Shown: positions 1-12,198, counted from the stretch's first letter. The stretch: DNA of 64,000 nt from Brachycybe producta (GCA_036925085.1 JAUPFP010000011.1:1634797-1698796); one strand, 5' to 3'. Numbers and translations: made by a program. Notes: a model not told the origin generated them from the sequence alone.

Positions 1-196
1 AATTCTCAAACGCTGCATAATGGGTTATAAACTTTACACTAGTATAATAAACTAGTCTCATAGCTATTTGATTGATTGTTAATTTCATATAGGAGTACTG
101 AATATTTATTCAGTGGTCAGGACACTTCAACATCTTTAACTAATTTATCAGTGGTCAATGTTGGCATAATGTGTCTTCGCTACTCGTGCTCCAGAA

Positions 197-231
197 TGTA
201 TGCATGTATGTATGTATGTATGTATGTATGT
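197..231. repeat. (TATG)n microsatellite
   Basis: Seen directly: about eight consecutive TATG/GTAT units, one interrupted by a C. It accounts for the Tyr/Met/Cys-rich open frame that runs through it. Confidence 0.9.
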
Positions 232-1587
232 TTTGTATGTGTGTACGAACATAGTGTACACTTGTATATGCATGTTTTATATGCATGTTTGTCTATAATA
301 CGATATAACGTCAATTGGTCTTGATTGAATATATTATGAATGTCCTTTTTCATCCTATGCCAGAATAATTAGATGTTTCAGCCCCCCCCCCCGCTTAATA
401 GAGGCTTTAAATGGCAATCAGCACTGTCAGCACAGAAGCCGCATAACGGTAAGTTGTTGTGTTAAGGCTAAACTTTGGCACAAAATAAGTTAAATATATT
501 TCCAGTAATTGGAAAATGTTTTAACAGCCCAGTTTTAATAGTTCTCTAAATTGCTTCTCTTTTTAAAATGATACGTTGGTTCTGCGCCAGTTATTATATA
601 AGTATGTGGTAGATGATTTTACATAGATGCAAGCGCGTGAAAATATACGGTATATGTACGCCATGTATGTTAATTTTGTTTTGTTTTCTACTTGGAGTTG
701 ATACAACCAGCTTAACACGAGCAAAGACTATCTTGTTAACAACAGCCACCAATTTAACCTCACTACCACAAATACAGTATAATCACTATTATTAAAGTTG
801 TTAAGCATCCCCCATTCACCTAAATATGTTTTTTTTTCTTTCTTCCCTTCATAAAAACTAATGGAGATAAATAACGTCAGTGGGTTATTACTGTTTTGCA
901 CGGCATTTGCTAGCTGTGTGTGTAATATGTGTTGTCATCTTTACTCTCACGCTATCAATTTAAGCTCATGAAACTTTCAAAGCATTTTTTTTCTTCTTCA
1001 TCCAATAAACCATCAAGATAAATTTTAATGAGAAATAACAAACTAGAATACACACATGTTACAAAACAAACAAAATTTAAATTGTTTTAGAAAGTGCTTC
1101 TATATTGAAAATTAAACGAGTCCAAAGCGTTACCATAACATAAATAAAATAAAGAGTAATAAAAAATTGTGGCAACTTGTCTATTTAAAAAAAAATGAAA
1201 AGACAGGGCTGTAGCCTAATTAAAACGTTTCACCACAAATTAGTGACTTGCAAGTTTCCAACTTTTATCATGAAAAATCATAAAAAAACGCGTTTTATAA
1301 AATGAAAAAAAAAAAATAACAAATTGTGAAAACTAATTTCAAAATAAAAACTTCGACACCATCTAATAATTAATTAATTGGTTTAGTCAAAACTTTTAAT
1401 TCATTTTGAGTTTATTTTTATTATTTCTAAAATAATGACGGGTAGGCCTATTTAACTATTGAAGAAAATAACTGGTTTTAAAAATTACTTATAGGCTAGA
1501 GCAGGTGTTCTTCACTTTTTTTACGATTACAGCTCCCAAATGGATTGCCAAATATGTTCCTATTAACCTTTTCGCCAAACTGTCAAA

Positions 1588-1621
1588 ATCATCATCATCA
1601 CCACCACCACCACCACCACCA
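1588..1621. repeat. ATC/ACC trinucleotide run
   Basis: Four ATC units are followed by about seven ACC units, a compound trinucleotide microsatellite in otherwise AT-rich DNA. Confidence 0.9.
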
Positions 1622-2048
1622 GTAATACATTATTAAATACGAATATGACTTTAAAAGATGTCAAAGATGTCATATACGCCTTGTATTAGTGGACTCGCCG
1701 CCTTAATCCCTATTGATAACTGTGATAGTTTATTCAAATCTAACAACTTTTTTTTTTAAGAAAAGTGTTTAAAGATCCAGTCCCACACCGCCACACACAC
1801 CCCTGGCTTATAGAGCCACTATGCACATTGCACAATAACTGATTAATGTTTGCTAATCAAAAATTCAAACAATCTTCTTCGTCCCGCACAGTGCGTGGTC
1901 GGTCAGTGATGGCGATGAACGATGAGAGATGATGATAGGCTATTCTCCTAAGAATTGTGTGAGATGTGTTTTATGACCGGCTGCCCTGCCTGACGTCAAC
2001 TCTGTAATTCTCCAATTTGGAGCCCATTTAGAAGTAACTTAAAAGCAC

Positions 2049-2440
2049 GAAACAGAAATAGTACATCATAGGGCTGTAAGATTTGTGAACTAAAATGGGA
2101 TTTCTTAGCAGGCCAAAGAAATGACCAAAGCCTTGTCGCTTTTGGACGTTTACTGACAGATGATAATATTGCCCTACTTAATGGCTTACTGAATACACAT
2201 CCTCGTAAGGGAAGACACTGGTATTCAAAGACTTTTGGTCTTTTTTCCCCCCAAATGTTATTAGACTATGGAATTCTCTTCCAGTTGATAGTTCCTTGTT
2301 AGGATGATTCCAATTTAACAATGACGTCTTGTTTTACCTGAATGACAATCATCTGTGATCGGGAGCAGTCCCTCCTCCTGCCACATGGCTTTTATAAGCT
2401 CATTGCAGGTGTACTGAGTTGAATTGAATTGAATTGAAAT
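2049..2440 (+). pseudogene. 3' end of a degraded non-LTR retrotransposon (LINE)
   Basis: Remnant of the C-terminal end of a LINE reverse-transcriptase ORF. Around 2049-2090 one frame reads EIVHHRAVRFVN, the usual 'xRRAxRFV' region after the RT domain. Around 2254-2290 another frame reads NVIRLWNSLP, the hallmark 'WNSLP' near the end of CR1/L2/Jockey-like ORFs. The two lie in different frames with stops between them, so the copy is dead. The 3' UTR (about 2335-2417) ends in a (TTGAA)n tail at 2418-2440, and related tails occur at 16338 and 38774. Family membership by motif is known; the clade assignment is inference. Confidence 0.6.
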
Positions 2441-2460
2441 TACGAAAGACAAACACACCA

Positions 2461-2540
2461 ACCATGCTTCAACCGGAATTCGAACCCGGGACCTCAAGTG
2501 CCACAAGCAGTGATTATAACTAGTCGGCCACCGGGGGGGG
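2461..2540 (-). repeat. tRNA-like SINE head (pol III A and B boxes)
   Basis: On the minus strand an A-box-like tggccgactag (2530-2520) is followed about 34 bases later by a B-box ggttcgaattcc (2486-2475). The B-box lies in a good T-arm: five paired bases (one G-T) around the seven-base loop TTCGAAT. No matching acceptor stem is visible and the 5' side is a G/C homopolymer, so it is read as the head of a tRNA-derived SINE and not a working tRNA gene. It abuts the oppositely oriented LINE tail ending near 2440. Confidence 0.5.
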
Positions 2541-2689
2541 GGACGTATGCAAACGAAAAGAACGAAGCAAATGAAGCAAACAATATCTTGAAAAAATATT
2601 ATTCTATTTTTAAATGCAATACTGCCCCCTGTAGAGAGGCAATCACTGATAACCATTGAAGGTTGCAGTAAAACACAAAAAAATGTTTC

Positions 2690-2690
<1 letters not shown>

Positions 2691-2736
<46 letters not shown>

Positions 2737-2737
2737 T
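2691..2737. repeat. (TA)n microsatellite with T run
   Basis: An alternating TA run of about 38 bases is followed directly by about nine T. Confidence 0.95.
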
Positions 2738-3016
2738 GGCTGTTATTTGTAGAAGAAAAAAGTATTTCTTCGTCTGTAATTTAAAACTTAAACGAAAAAC
2801 TCAAAATGAACGGATGAACAAAAAAAATTGGTTCAAATGATATTGACACCCAAAGTAAAGCTTTAAATTCGAAATAAAACTTATGTTACATACTAGGATT
2901 TCTGTCAAATTCGTAACGTGAAAGATATCGGATTACAATAAATTTTAATTCAATCAGTGGCATTTAATCAAATACAAACTTTATAAAAGGGAGTGTGTGT
3001 ATGTGTGTGTGAGGGG

Positions 3017-3100
<84 letters not shown>

Positions 3101-5780
3101 AGAACTAAATAGCATAAAAGGTAGCACTGTAATCAATCATCAACCCACCCATATCTACAAACACATACACATTGCATTTTCAACCATAACACACAAAAAC
3201 GATAAAATAAAATATCACCCACCTACGTAAAAGTGGCATTCCCTTAAGAAACAGAAACAAAATTTCAGAAAGTGCAAAAAAAAAAGTGATGAAAGATTTT
3301 TTTTTTTGCATTGTAGTTGATGTTAAACTAAGGAGGAAGAAGAAAAAAACCATAGCTCTAAAAATACATTACATTTCTATAGCTATAGGGGTAGAATTTT
3401 CCCCATAGAAATCTCGAGTGTGTTCTGAAGATTCACTCAAAAGTCTGTAGATCCCATAATACTGTTATCTTTAAACAGAATAACAAGCTATTTATTTGAA
3501 ATCAGGATGATTTCAACTTCTGCTCGTCCGTTCAATATTTTTCAAAAGTCGTAACAAGTTTAAAAGCGCATCTACTTTACACACATTCTTATAAAATTAT
3601 TATTAGCAAAAAAAAAGATCATCTGTTTACAGGGTGCTAATAAAGGGTTCTCTATCAGGGGTTATAAAAGTGCTGCTTGTGAATATCAAAGGTTACTTTA
3701 ACTATATGTGTTTTTTTTCTGCAGTTGTGGTTTTTAACCAGTTTCTTCACACTAAAGCACTAAAGATTTCATAAAGTGGAACTGAGAATTTTAACTTTAA
3801 AAAACCTGTTTTACAACTTTCGAGTTCTTGCTAAAAAAATTTTTAACCCTGACCATTGTGTTTTGCCACCTTTTGCAAAAATGTCTGCAGGCGACCATGA
3901 TGTGATGAACACTGCAGTGGTACAGAAATGTGCCACACAAAAAACATAAGCAAATTGTTCTCCACAAGCTAGACGAGATGATTCAGCTATAAGACGATCA
4001 GCTATAAGCTGATGTCATATACACTTAGTTCATAAATAAAAACAGAAAGCGCAGAAAAGATAAGAGTAAAGAAAGCTGTATCTCAATTTCTGTCTTGCTT
4101 TTTGCCCTTCTCAGGCCTTCTGGTTTTTTTAAAAAGCGTTTTCATTATATTTAATGCATGCGTAACACTTCTGTAAACGTTCTTTTACGTTCGCCAGAAA
4201 TGTAAGCTTATGCGTTTCTTGCCTTTAGCCACTTAAGAATCTTATTTGAATTTCAAGATGGTCTATAAAAGCGATACACAAATGATTTGAAATATCAAAT
4301 TCCCTCCAGTCAACGTATTACATGATGACTGAAGTAAAAAAAATTTGCTGTTTTTGACAAGTTTATGATAGAAGAGTAAATTTATGGTAATCATCCAATA
4401 TGTCCACTACGTGACCACAATGCACAACAATGCAAAAATTGATAACTACCTATATATGATATCCACTAAATACAACGACATAAACATTGATAAGTATCCA
4501 ATACAGTATGACAGATGACAGCAATGCAGAATGTATTTAAAAAAATGTGGCCATGCTCCTCAAACACAATATCTTTGAAATATTTTCAAAGTTATTTATC
4601 TATTTCATGTACATTTTGATGTGCATTATGGATTTTTAAGATCAAACAGGTTTTTGCTTGTTCGGATTTTTTATAGTGCAGAATAAGTTCTTTCAGAAAA
4701 AAAATGAAGATGGGGTGGGAATAGGCGCCGATTTTTTTTTAAAAAAATACGAGAATATAAAAAATTAATTTGATTTACGACATGATTTGTGTGTTTTGCA
4801 CCCATTCATCATTTGGTTCATCTCAAGGTTTTTGTGTTCATCCATTTCTATATGCATTCTGTTTCAGGTTTTAGGATTACCCATGATGTTCATCCTTTTA
4901 TCCTGACCCTTCCATAAGCGACTTTTGATTATAAACATCAACCATAAACCATTAAAATAAAAAATACAAAAACTGTTTTGATAATAACAAAACTACAAAT
5001 AAATTCAATGCAAGAGTAGGCCTACTTTTCAACAAGTTGTTACTAAAACACTGGCTACACTCTGTATAAGAGTAAGTGCAAACTGCATTTTTCTCAAATT
5101 TTATTTACAGAGATAAATGGCCATTAATCAACTGGATTTCTTCAGTGATTTCTCAAGAGAAATTTCGTGAATCTTTAGAAAAGTGAATTTTGAATAGGAG
5201 AAAATTCGTTTCTGTGATCAAAAAACTCTATATGAGGAGGACGTTAACCAATAAAGGCATTGAAATGCTATGTTGCATCTTTATTTTTTTGGTGTTGTTG
5301 TTGTTGCTGTTGTTGAGCATCTCAATCTCAAATATTAGTCTAGGTGAATTTGAACTTTTTATTATTCAAATTTCATCCTTATAAAAAAAGACTACTCAAC
5401 CATGCAAGTAAGAAAAGAATAGAAAATTGCAATGTATTTGTACCGTAAAATTGTTGCCTGTGCATGTATGACTTTGAAGTATTAAGTTAAAGAAGTGTGT
5501 TATGGTCCTCGCAAATAAACCTTGCAGATAGGAATAATGTTTACATGTATTACATGCACATGTACCGGCGTATATAAGAGTATGTGTGGTGTTTCAAGCA
5601 TTTATCCACCACTATAATAACTTTATATTTGCTACACCGGCACGCCTGATTTTTGTTCTTAATAACATTTTTGGGAGCAGTGGTGGGTAATGACAAAACG
5701 TGTAAAAAAAGTAGAAGTTCGATTGAACTACATTTGAACTTAATGGGCCAGTGTGTTTGAACTTGCAGCCTTTCAGAATC
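2738..5780. other. AT-rich non-coding stretch
   Basis: Apart from the (GA)n run listed separately, only AT-rich unique-looking sequence with many A/T homopolymers. No gene, clear repeat family or splice-bounded frame was found. Confidence 0.5.
3016..3096. repeat. (GA)n microsatellite
   Basis: About 80 bases of nearly pure GA dinucleotide with a single C interruption near 3027, preceded by a short GT run. Confidence 0.95.
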
Positions 5781-5970
5781 CAATTCACACAGGCAAGTGT
5801 GCCCAGCAGTAAAATTTTGTTGGCCCCATCCTTTTATGAGTATCAGGCTTAATATTAACCAATTAGAAATTGAAAAGGGCGGGGCATGTGATATCAGACC
5901 AAGTAACAAATCAATTAGAAATTGATGATGCTCATAAAAGGGCGTTGCAAACAAAATCTTACTGCTGGGC
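5781..5970. mobile_element. Palindromic MITE of the CTAGT/AATTAGAAATTG family (copy F)
   Basis: Two inverted arms are visible: cccagcagtaaaattttgtt (5802-5821) and its near reverse complement (5949-5968). The module around a central AATTAGAAATTG recurs at 12.7, 27.2 and 50.5 kb. The left flank, with 'aattcacacaggca', matches the fuller copy at 50.5 kb. No protein is encoded. Long inverted arms and dispersed copies point to a MITE; the parent superfamily is unknown. Confidence 0.55.
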
Positions 5971-6157
5971 CCACTTGATGTACTTACCACGATGTACTAC
6001 ATTGCATTTTGGCACAAGTCGCCAGCTGTGACCCTATTTTAATGTCATTTTTTTGTAATGCTGTATGTGGTGCATTAGCTACACGAACATAATGAGAGCA
6101 TCATCAATCATACTCCACAATGTTCTATTGTAATTATTGTTCCAGAAATACTCCTTA

Positions 6158-6531
6158 AGGCTGCTTGCCACACACATTCTGGTAAACCTGATAGGTATGA
6201 TTGCACAGGTCAACCAGACGACCATAGTGCACCCACACTTTCGGTAAACATATCAGGTATGCCCGTGCAGGTAAGCCTGTGTAGGTCGACCGGACGACAG
6301 CAGTGCACCATGCACATGCTCTGGTAAAACTGTCACCATTCACACATTCTGTAGTCATCTGTGACTGCCTGGCACCTGAACTGACTCCAGCCACGTCGCT
6401 GCACATGTTCCGGTCACCTGTGCAGGTCAAAATAACAGTGCAGTTTTATCATCTACATGCTCCGGTTGACCTGCACAGGCGTGCCTGCACAGGTATACGT
6501 GATAGGTTTAGTGGAACATGTGTGGCAGCCT
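6158..6531. mobile_element. PIF/Harbinger-type MITE, TTA duplication
   Basis: The ends read AGGCTGCTTGCCACACA and, inverted, AGGCTGCCACACATGTT, and both are flanked by TTA (6155-6157 and 6532-6534). A TWA 3-bp target duplication is typical of PIF/Harbinger. The interior has repeated 'cctgcacaggt' motifs in both orientations and no transposase. Confidence 0.6.
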
Positions 6532-6587
6532 TTAGTTTTCTTAGCTCACTCTCTCTCACACACTTTTTTTCTTTCCTTCCCTTTTAG

Positions 6588-6629
6588 CGGGGGAGCATGA
6601 CCCCTGCGTCCCCCTTGGATCCGCCACTG
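6588..6629. mobile_element. Truncated hAT-like 3' end
   Basis: The segment ends in cccttggatccgccactg. Its inverse starts CAGTGGCGGATCC, a common hAT terminus. No matching left end was found nearby, so it is read as a fragment. Confidence 0.35.
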
Positions 6630-7554
6630 AGAAAAAGACAATTCAATAGGCCAAAGAACCACCACGAACCATGGCTTAAAGAAACCAAGTCAATGGCATA
6701 AACATAAATAGTAAATTTCTTAACTGTATATACAGTATAACGGCGTCAACCACATGCTCCAGAAGAATGTTACACATAGTGATAGTTTTATTTGGGAAAA
6801 CGTACTGATGACAGTGCAAATCTTTTATGTAAGAGGTTGGAGGCTGTCTACAATGCTCGTGGTAACAATACTCAATTTTCTAAGTTCTGATTATATAAAA
6901 AGATACAAAAAAACTTCGTTATTAACTTTTACCTACAATGACTACAATTCAGCTGAAAGACGTCGAACACATAAATGCAACATAATAAGTGCTGCCATTG
7001 TTCCAATCTAACATCTTTCTCTAACTGCAGGGCCAATCACTGCAAAAGTGGTTTCATGTGCAGCAATTGTTTCCTACAGCCATCTACTATATTAATAGAC
7101 AAAGAGAGATTCTATACGAAACACAAACCAAATTAAAATCATGAAAAGAATGACCATAAGAAAAAACAAAAAAAAAACAGATGTCACGAACAAATCTCAT
7201 TGAATGAACAACTCGTTGTGGCATAGGGTAAAGTATCGCTTGACATATGACGACCCTGTATGGCTTCTAAAAGAAAGACCGAATAAACATACACTCACGT
7301 CACTTAAAATGTCGATTCCAATCCTTATAGACATTCTTGCCACTCACTTATTATTACATTCTCAAAGTGGCATCACTAAGGACAAATGGCAAGGACAAAT
7401 CACATTGAGTCAAAACATTGAGTAGGAATTCTTTTGCAATTTAAAAATAACCTTGTATTGCTATCAACAGTTTAACTCTAAACATGTACATCCATGTAAA
7501 TCAAGGTGACACTTAAGGTATTTATTGGCATTTCTATAACGTGCTCTAATGAAT
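6630..7554. other. Non-coding stretch, nothing recognised
   Basis: AT-rich sequence of moderate complexity. The open frames are short and have no supporting splice or domain evidence. Confidence 0.5.
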
Positions 7555-7838
7555 GGACAAAATAAAGATGCTTCTTCTTTTCCACACCATTAACCCTTAT
7601 TGAATCCAAAGATATTTACTGATAAATTACACATACAAGTATGTAATCGTTAAAATCGCGAATGTAAAATAAAAATGGTAATTTCATTCATAATAACGTA
7701 TAGACGAAATAAAGACGCCTCCTCGGTTCTTTTACACACCATTAACCCCATAGAATCTAAAGATATTTACCGATAGATTGCACAAATGCAATCGTTAAAA
7801 TAATGAATACAAATTCAAAGTGGCAATTTCACTCAAAC
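7555..7838 (+). repeat. Diverged tandem duplication, period about 148 bp
   Basis: Two adjacent copies, about 7555-7690 and 7703-7838, share 'gacaaaataaagatgc'/'gacgaaataaagacgc', 'accattaacccc', 'aaagatatttac' and 'aatcgttaaaat' in the same order. Scattered substitutions suggest an old local duplication. Confidence 0.75.
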
Positions 7839-7874
7839 GATCAGGGATTGTGACAATACCTACTTCTACATGCA

Positions 7875-8177
7875 CAGGGGCGGATTTATCAATAGGCAGG
7901 GTAGGCAGCTGCCTAGGGCCAAAAATGTTTGCGGCGGCAATTTTTTTTTTTTAATGTTTTTTTTTTCGTTAAATTTTGTTCAATTTTTATTTTTTTGGAA
8001 ATTTGTTTCGGATACAAAAAAGTAAATAAAACCATAAACTGCCTACTGTAACTTAGTAGGCAACATACATTAGGCGTGGGCTGAAGTACAAATTAGAGGC
8101 GGCGAAACTGGGGGAGGGGGAAGGGACAGCCCCATGATTGCAGCCTAGGGGCGGCAAAATGGTGAGTTTGCCCACTG
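7875..8177. mobile_element. hAT non-autonomous element, 303 bp
   Basis: It starts CAGGGGCGGATTTATC and its inverted right end reads CAGTGGGCAAACTCACC. Both sides carry a perfect 8-bp duplication, TACATGCA (7867-7874 and 8178-8185). CAG termini with 8-bp duplications are diagnostic of hAT. The interior is GC-rich at its edges and poly-T in the middle; no transposase. Confidence 0.85.
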
Positions 8178-8248
8178 TACATGCATTCATACTATATACT
8201 GTGTTATTTCTTGTAAAAGTAAGCTTATAGCGCAGTGTACAACTCTAA

Positions 8249-8536
8249 AGCCGCGTTTGCACGAGGCCAGTTGATAGGCAGGTTCCACTGACATCAGTTG
8301 ACTGATTCCAGTGACTGGCTTCGTGTGGACAGCACTGGCCTAATTATTCTGGCAGGTTGCAACTAGCCTGGCCACGCAGGGCAACTTATCCGAGAAGTAG
8401 GTTTTGAGGCATTTGGTCGAGTAAGTGGCTTCCGAAACCACCATTTTTTCTTGACTGGCGCCTCAAGCCGGCCGACGTCCGTATAGATGGGTGCCTGTAA
8501 AACATGCCTGTTGACTGACCTCGTTTAAACTCGGCT
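8249..8536. mobile_element. PIF/Harbinger-type MITE, 288 bp
   Basis: The ends AGCCGCGTTTGCACGAGG and (inverted) AGCCGAGTTTAAACGAGG are flanked by TAA on both sides (8246-8248, 8537-8539). The interior holds repeated 'cagttgac' motifs in both orientations. Confidence 0.7.
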
Positions 8537-9097
8537 TAACGATAATTTTACAAGTATTAATATTATTCTGTATTAAATCTGGTGCTAACATATGAATACT
8601 GGCTATAATGTTGTTTGAAAGTTAGCACAACCTGGTACATGTACATACAATAATAAAACCTTTCTGTTTCCATTTTGCAGCATGGTTGTCATCATAAACT
8701 AAGGCAAATTTTGATCGCTAAGCAACAAAGTCTCTATATGGAGTCAGAACTGTGGGAGTATTTGTAATTATTGTTATAAATAAACTTTGCACCTGTTGTA
8801 TATCACACAATTGAAGCAAACAACATGGCTACACATTTGTTCATATTGTTGGTAGCTGAAAAAGGTTTCACATTTTCAGTGGAAAGTTTTGGAGTTATTA
8901 GAATTTCCTTTCATCATTGTCACAAAAGCTGTCATAAACACAAAAGTATTAAAAGTAATGTTTTGAACCTCGTACACCTGAAATGATTATCAATATGTTA
9001 CATAATAACATAACCATTACAGCCCCTCCACGAAATAAAACATTATTATGAAGAAATTATTTTTCCTAGAATTACTCTTCTCAATGGTGGACCGATA

Positions 9098-9394
9098 CTA
9101 TGATTGTTTATTGTTCTCTTTACTGTCCACACATAATATTATAACCATTGCTTGTAATTTTATGATCACATCCAACACATGTGGATTGTTATAACATAAA
9201 TAGACAATAAGGATATAGTATACGGTAACCCATATGTTGACAATCTGAATTGACCTATCACTTGAGGCACCCGTTGCAAACAAGGAAACAAAGACATGCT
9301 TGTCTGTCTCGATCACTTCACTGGGAATATACAGTGTATTATTGCACCAAACCATTCCACAAATCCGTTCCCACTCTTTCAGTTCACGTACGTT
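9098..9394 (-). CDS. Candidate 3'-terminal exon, 98 codons, protein not recognised
   Basis: On the minus strand a frame opens directly after a splice-acceptor-like AG (complement at 9395-9396, within 'gatgtttatcag') and runs to TAG at 9098-9100. It begins NVRELKEWERICGMVWCNNT. Composition is balanced and unlike the repeat-driven frames elsewhere. A later segment (IWVTVYYILIVYL) could cross a membrane. An alternative reading is an internal exon that leaves at an internal GT, such as after codon 59. No family was recognised. Long open frames are expected by chance in AT-rich DNA, so the exon is a hypothesis that needs transcript or homology support. Confidence 0.25.
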   Translation of the reverse strand, partial: NVRELKEWERICGMVWCNNTLYIPSEVIETDKHVFVSLFATGASSDRSIQIVNIWVTVYYILIVYLCYNNPHVLDVIIKLQAMVIILCVDSKENNKQS

Positions 9395-9518
9395 CTGATA
9401 AACATCTATAGAAGCACCTCAATCCACGACCAATTTTAAAAGATAATCATCATGAAAACCCTTTTATAATTATCACTAACTATTCTAGTTTTGAATTTTT
9501 TTTCTAAAAAACGAGGGT

Positions 9519-9572
9519 GGTTATTATGTTCTATAAGAGGTCTCTTGACCTCTTATATAGAATATAATAACC
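9519..9572. repeat. Perfect-armed hairpin
   Basis: Inverted arms of about 24 bases (ggttattatgttctataaga and its near complement) surround a very short loop at about 9541-9546. No flanking duplication was found. Confidence 0.75.
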
Positions 9573-9837
9573 ATACAGGCGCGCCATCGTGGGAGGGGGG
9601 ACGGGACGGGACGAAAATAAAATAGATCTAAATATCTATTCAGTCGCCTTAAATGTAATGTATTATAGAGTTGATCAGAGCTACATCTTCACCTCTTCGA
9701 CAACCTCATCATCATTCTTTTATCACCAAATTTGGACTCAAAAATTTCAATTTGATAGGGGGCGATTCCCAGTGCCGTTGCGTGGGTATAAGGGGCCTTT
9801 GTGCAAACTCTCATAAAGGCGCCCTTGACAAGAAAAA

Positions 9838-10200
9838 TAGGGGCTTCTGGGGTCAGTTGAGCGCTCCTGAGGCATTTTTAGAGCTTTTAGAGCATTTAAA
9901 TATTTTTCCACTTTTTGTCCTTTTTTGAAAAAAAAGCCAAAGTCTTGGTGTTAGCCGATTTTTTAGAATTTCAAAAATTCTTAAATCCTTGTGCATTTTC
10001 AAGCTTTTTAGGACTTCTGGGGTCAGTTGAGCGCTCTTGAGGCATTTTAGAGCTTTTAAATATTTTCCACTTTTGGCTGTTTTTGAAAAAAGCTAAAGAC
10101 TATAGTCTTGGCTTTTGACCCATTTTTTTTGGAATTTTAAAAATTTTTAAATTCTTGTAATTTTCCAAGATTTTCTGGACAAATTTTGGACAATCACCAA
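9838..10200 (+). repeat. Tandem repeat, period 170 bp
   Basis: The phrase 'cttctggggtcagttgagcg' starts at 9844 and again at 10014. Both are followed by 'aggcattttagagctttt', an A-rich run and a 'aaagtcttggc'-like motif. A related pair with a 124-bp period is at 31.7-31.9 kb. The repeat may sit inside an element with GGCGC-rich ends near 9580 and 10325, but no duplication was found there. Confidence 0.75.
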
Positions 10201-11161
10201 AATAGTTCAACTTACTCAAAAAAATTTTATTTAACGTTATTTCAAATTTTAAAAAAACATTTGCACATTAAAAATGGCTTTGGAAAGGGGGCGTCCGCCC
10301 CTCCTTGCCCCTATGTGCGGGCGCCCATGATACCATTCGTAAAATGATGAGGATTTGAGGAAAAAGAAAATGAAGCTGTGGCTCCAATACAAGTCGAACA
10401 AGGGATGAACACCTTTGTTTCGAACAAACTAAAAAACTGCACACATACACACAAAAAGCAAACTTTGTAGAAAAATACTACACATTTCCAAATATAAGAA
10501 AAATTTGGGTGAGACCTTCTGAGTGACCCTCGTAATTCAAGAACATCACAGGGATGGTGCGCGTATTTTTGTTAAAAAAAGTTTATAATTCTATTGATCC
10601 AATCGTGACATCCAAAGAAATAGAAAAGATTAATTTGATGCGAACAACAAACGAAAGAGAAAATTTTGACAAATAAAACTTAATGAAGAATATAGTACAA
10701 TGGAAAGAGACAGATGTAGGAACGCGAAATAATAATATTAAATGAAAATTCGTTCTACAAGATGTAAAAAAAAACCTCACATGTCACCTCAGAAAGCTCA
10801 AATGACAAGAGAATTCGAACTGAAGACTCAGTGAAGAAGATAAACCATTCAAATTAAATTAAAGAAAATGTAATTTAACACTAGTCCTCAGGTGTTTGCA
10901 TTTAGAAAAGGATTAAATTATGACACAATTGTATTCTCGAAAGATTATAAACATGTCAAAATGATGTTCAGAAAAGATCAGAAAGGTGTGTTGTTAACCT
11001 TTAGATTGTTCAAAATTGAATTCGATAACACAGATCTTGAATTACAATAACAAACTGTAAACTTTTTTTTTTAGAAACACCTTAAAATTTCAAAGTTTGT
11101 CAATGAGTAGAATTGTATGTAAATATCTTAAACATATTTTTGTCATAATAGATTTTAATAT
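10201..11161. other. Non-coding stretch, nothing recognised
   Basis: AT-rich apart from a short GC-rich patch at 10280-10330. No gene, clear repeat or terminal signature was identified. Confidence 0.5.
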
Positions 11162-11854
11162 TGTAACGACCTGACTTGGGTCCACTAAAATACCCCGGCA
11201 AAACTTCCCCATTTTACCGGATCCTGACTCCGTTAGGGGCTGGGATCGTAACGCTGACTGCCCTCTTGTCGTCACGTGGTCCCTGGGTAGCGACGGTCCG
11301 GAGTCTCCCTCTACACAAGTCGACGGTGACTTTCTGCCGACAGGACGAAGAACCCATGGTGAACCCCCGATAGATCTCATCGTGGCACCCGACGAGAAGT
11401 ACCGGCAGCACAGGACATAAACTGGCCGGTGAAGAGCAGGCATAACCCCACCAGCGTATCCCCACCCTCCCCGCGGATACTTCCCCAAATAATTGACGCG
11501 TGACACAGTGTGTAGTAGTTTAAATAAAGATACAATTTATTCAGTGCAAATAAAGAAACACTATGAATCAACCAAATCTCTGCTGGTTAATCCAACCAGC
11601 AGAGGAGAACACAACATCTCAACACAGAACAAAGAAAGATGCATATGGCGGCCATCTTGGCCACCTGGAGAACATACCAGCATCCACTCTCCTTTCAGGG
11701 TCTAAACACACTGCCCCTCCTTAATGGCTGCCTTGCCACCTACCTAGAGTTCATGTCGTCTGCCGGGCTGCCCACTCTAGCAGCCTAGCAGACGCCATCA
11801 AAATTTTAGCATTGCTCCTCCTAATTAAAGAAGGAGCAAAACTGGGTCGTCACA
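11162..11854 (+). mobile_element. Solo LTR, 693 bp, 4-bp target duplication
   Basis: It starts TGTAACGACC and ends GGTCGTCACA, a short inverted terminus with the TG...CA ends of LTRs, flanked by ATAT on both sides (11158-11161, 11855-11858). It is clearly GC-richer than its surroundings. An AATAAA signal lies at about 11524 within 'aaataaagatacaattt'. No gag or pol and no second LTR are nearby, so it is read as a solo LTR, most likely Ty3/Gypsy-like from the 4-5 bp duplication (inference). The short frames inside it are not genes. Confidence 0.65.
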
Positions 11855-12079
11855 ATATAGACCTTTATTTTAAAATTTACTGAAACGAAAATACGTTTAT
11901 TATGCCACTATGGATAGCAATTTCTAAACTGTATTTTCTAAACAATAGGGATTTCCATTACTGGTCACTTAATGCAGCGTTACCAAAACCGGTAATACCA
12001 GTAAATTTTGGTAATAAAGCAAAAACTTTAAAATTGTAAAAAAAAACCCTCAAAAATTGAAAAACAAATTTCCCATGTT

Positions 12080-12166
12080 AAAAAAATTAAAATAAATATA
12101 TATATATATATATTATATATATGATATTATATGATATTATATTATATTATACATATTGTATATATC

Positions 12167-12198
<32 letters not shown>

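Larger units (their letters stand above)
1..2048. other. AT-rich non-coding stretch
   Basis: No supported gene. The stretch holds poly-A/T runs, a (TATG)n microsatellite and an ATC/ACC triplet run. Open frames here are short, of low complexity and lack protein-like composition. Confidence 0.6.

Noticed and set aside
2461-2540. Functional tRNA gene
   Set aside because: T-arm and boxes are good, but no acceptor stem pairs and the 5' side is a homopolymer.
11090-11705. Overlapping frames of 60-138 residues on both strands
   Set aside because: They fall in and beside a GC-rich solo LTR, which has fewer chance stops; no retroviral or host domain is visible.
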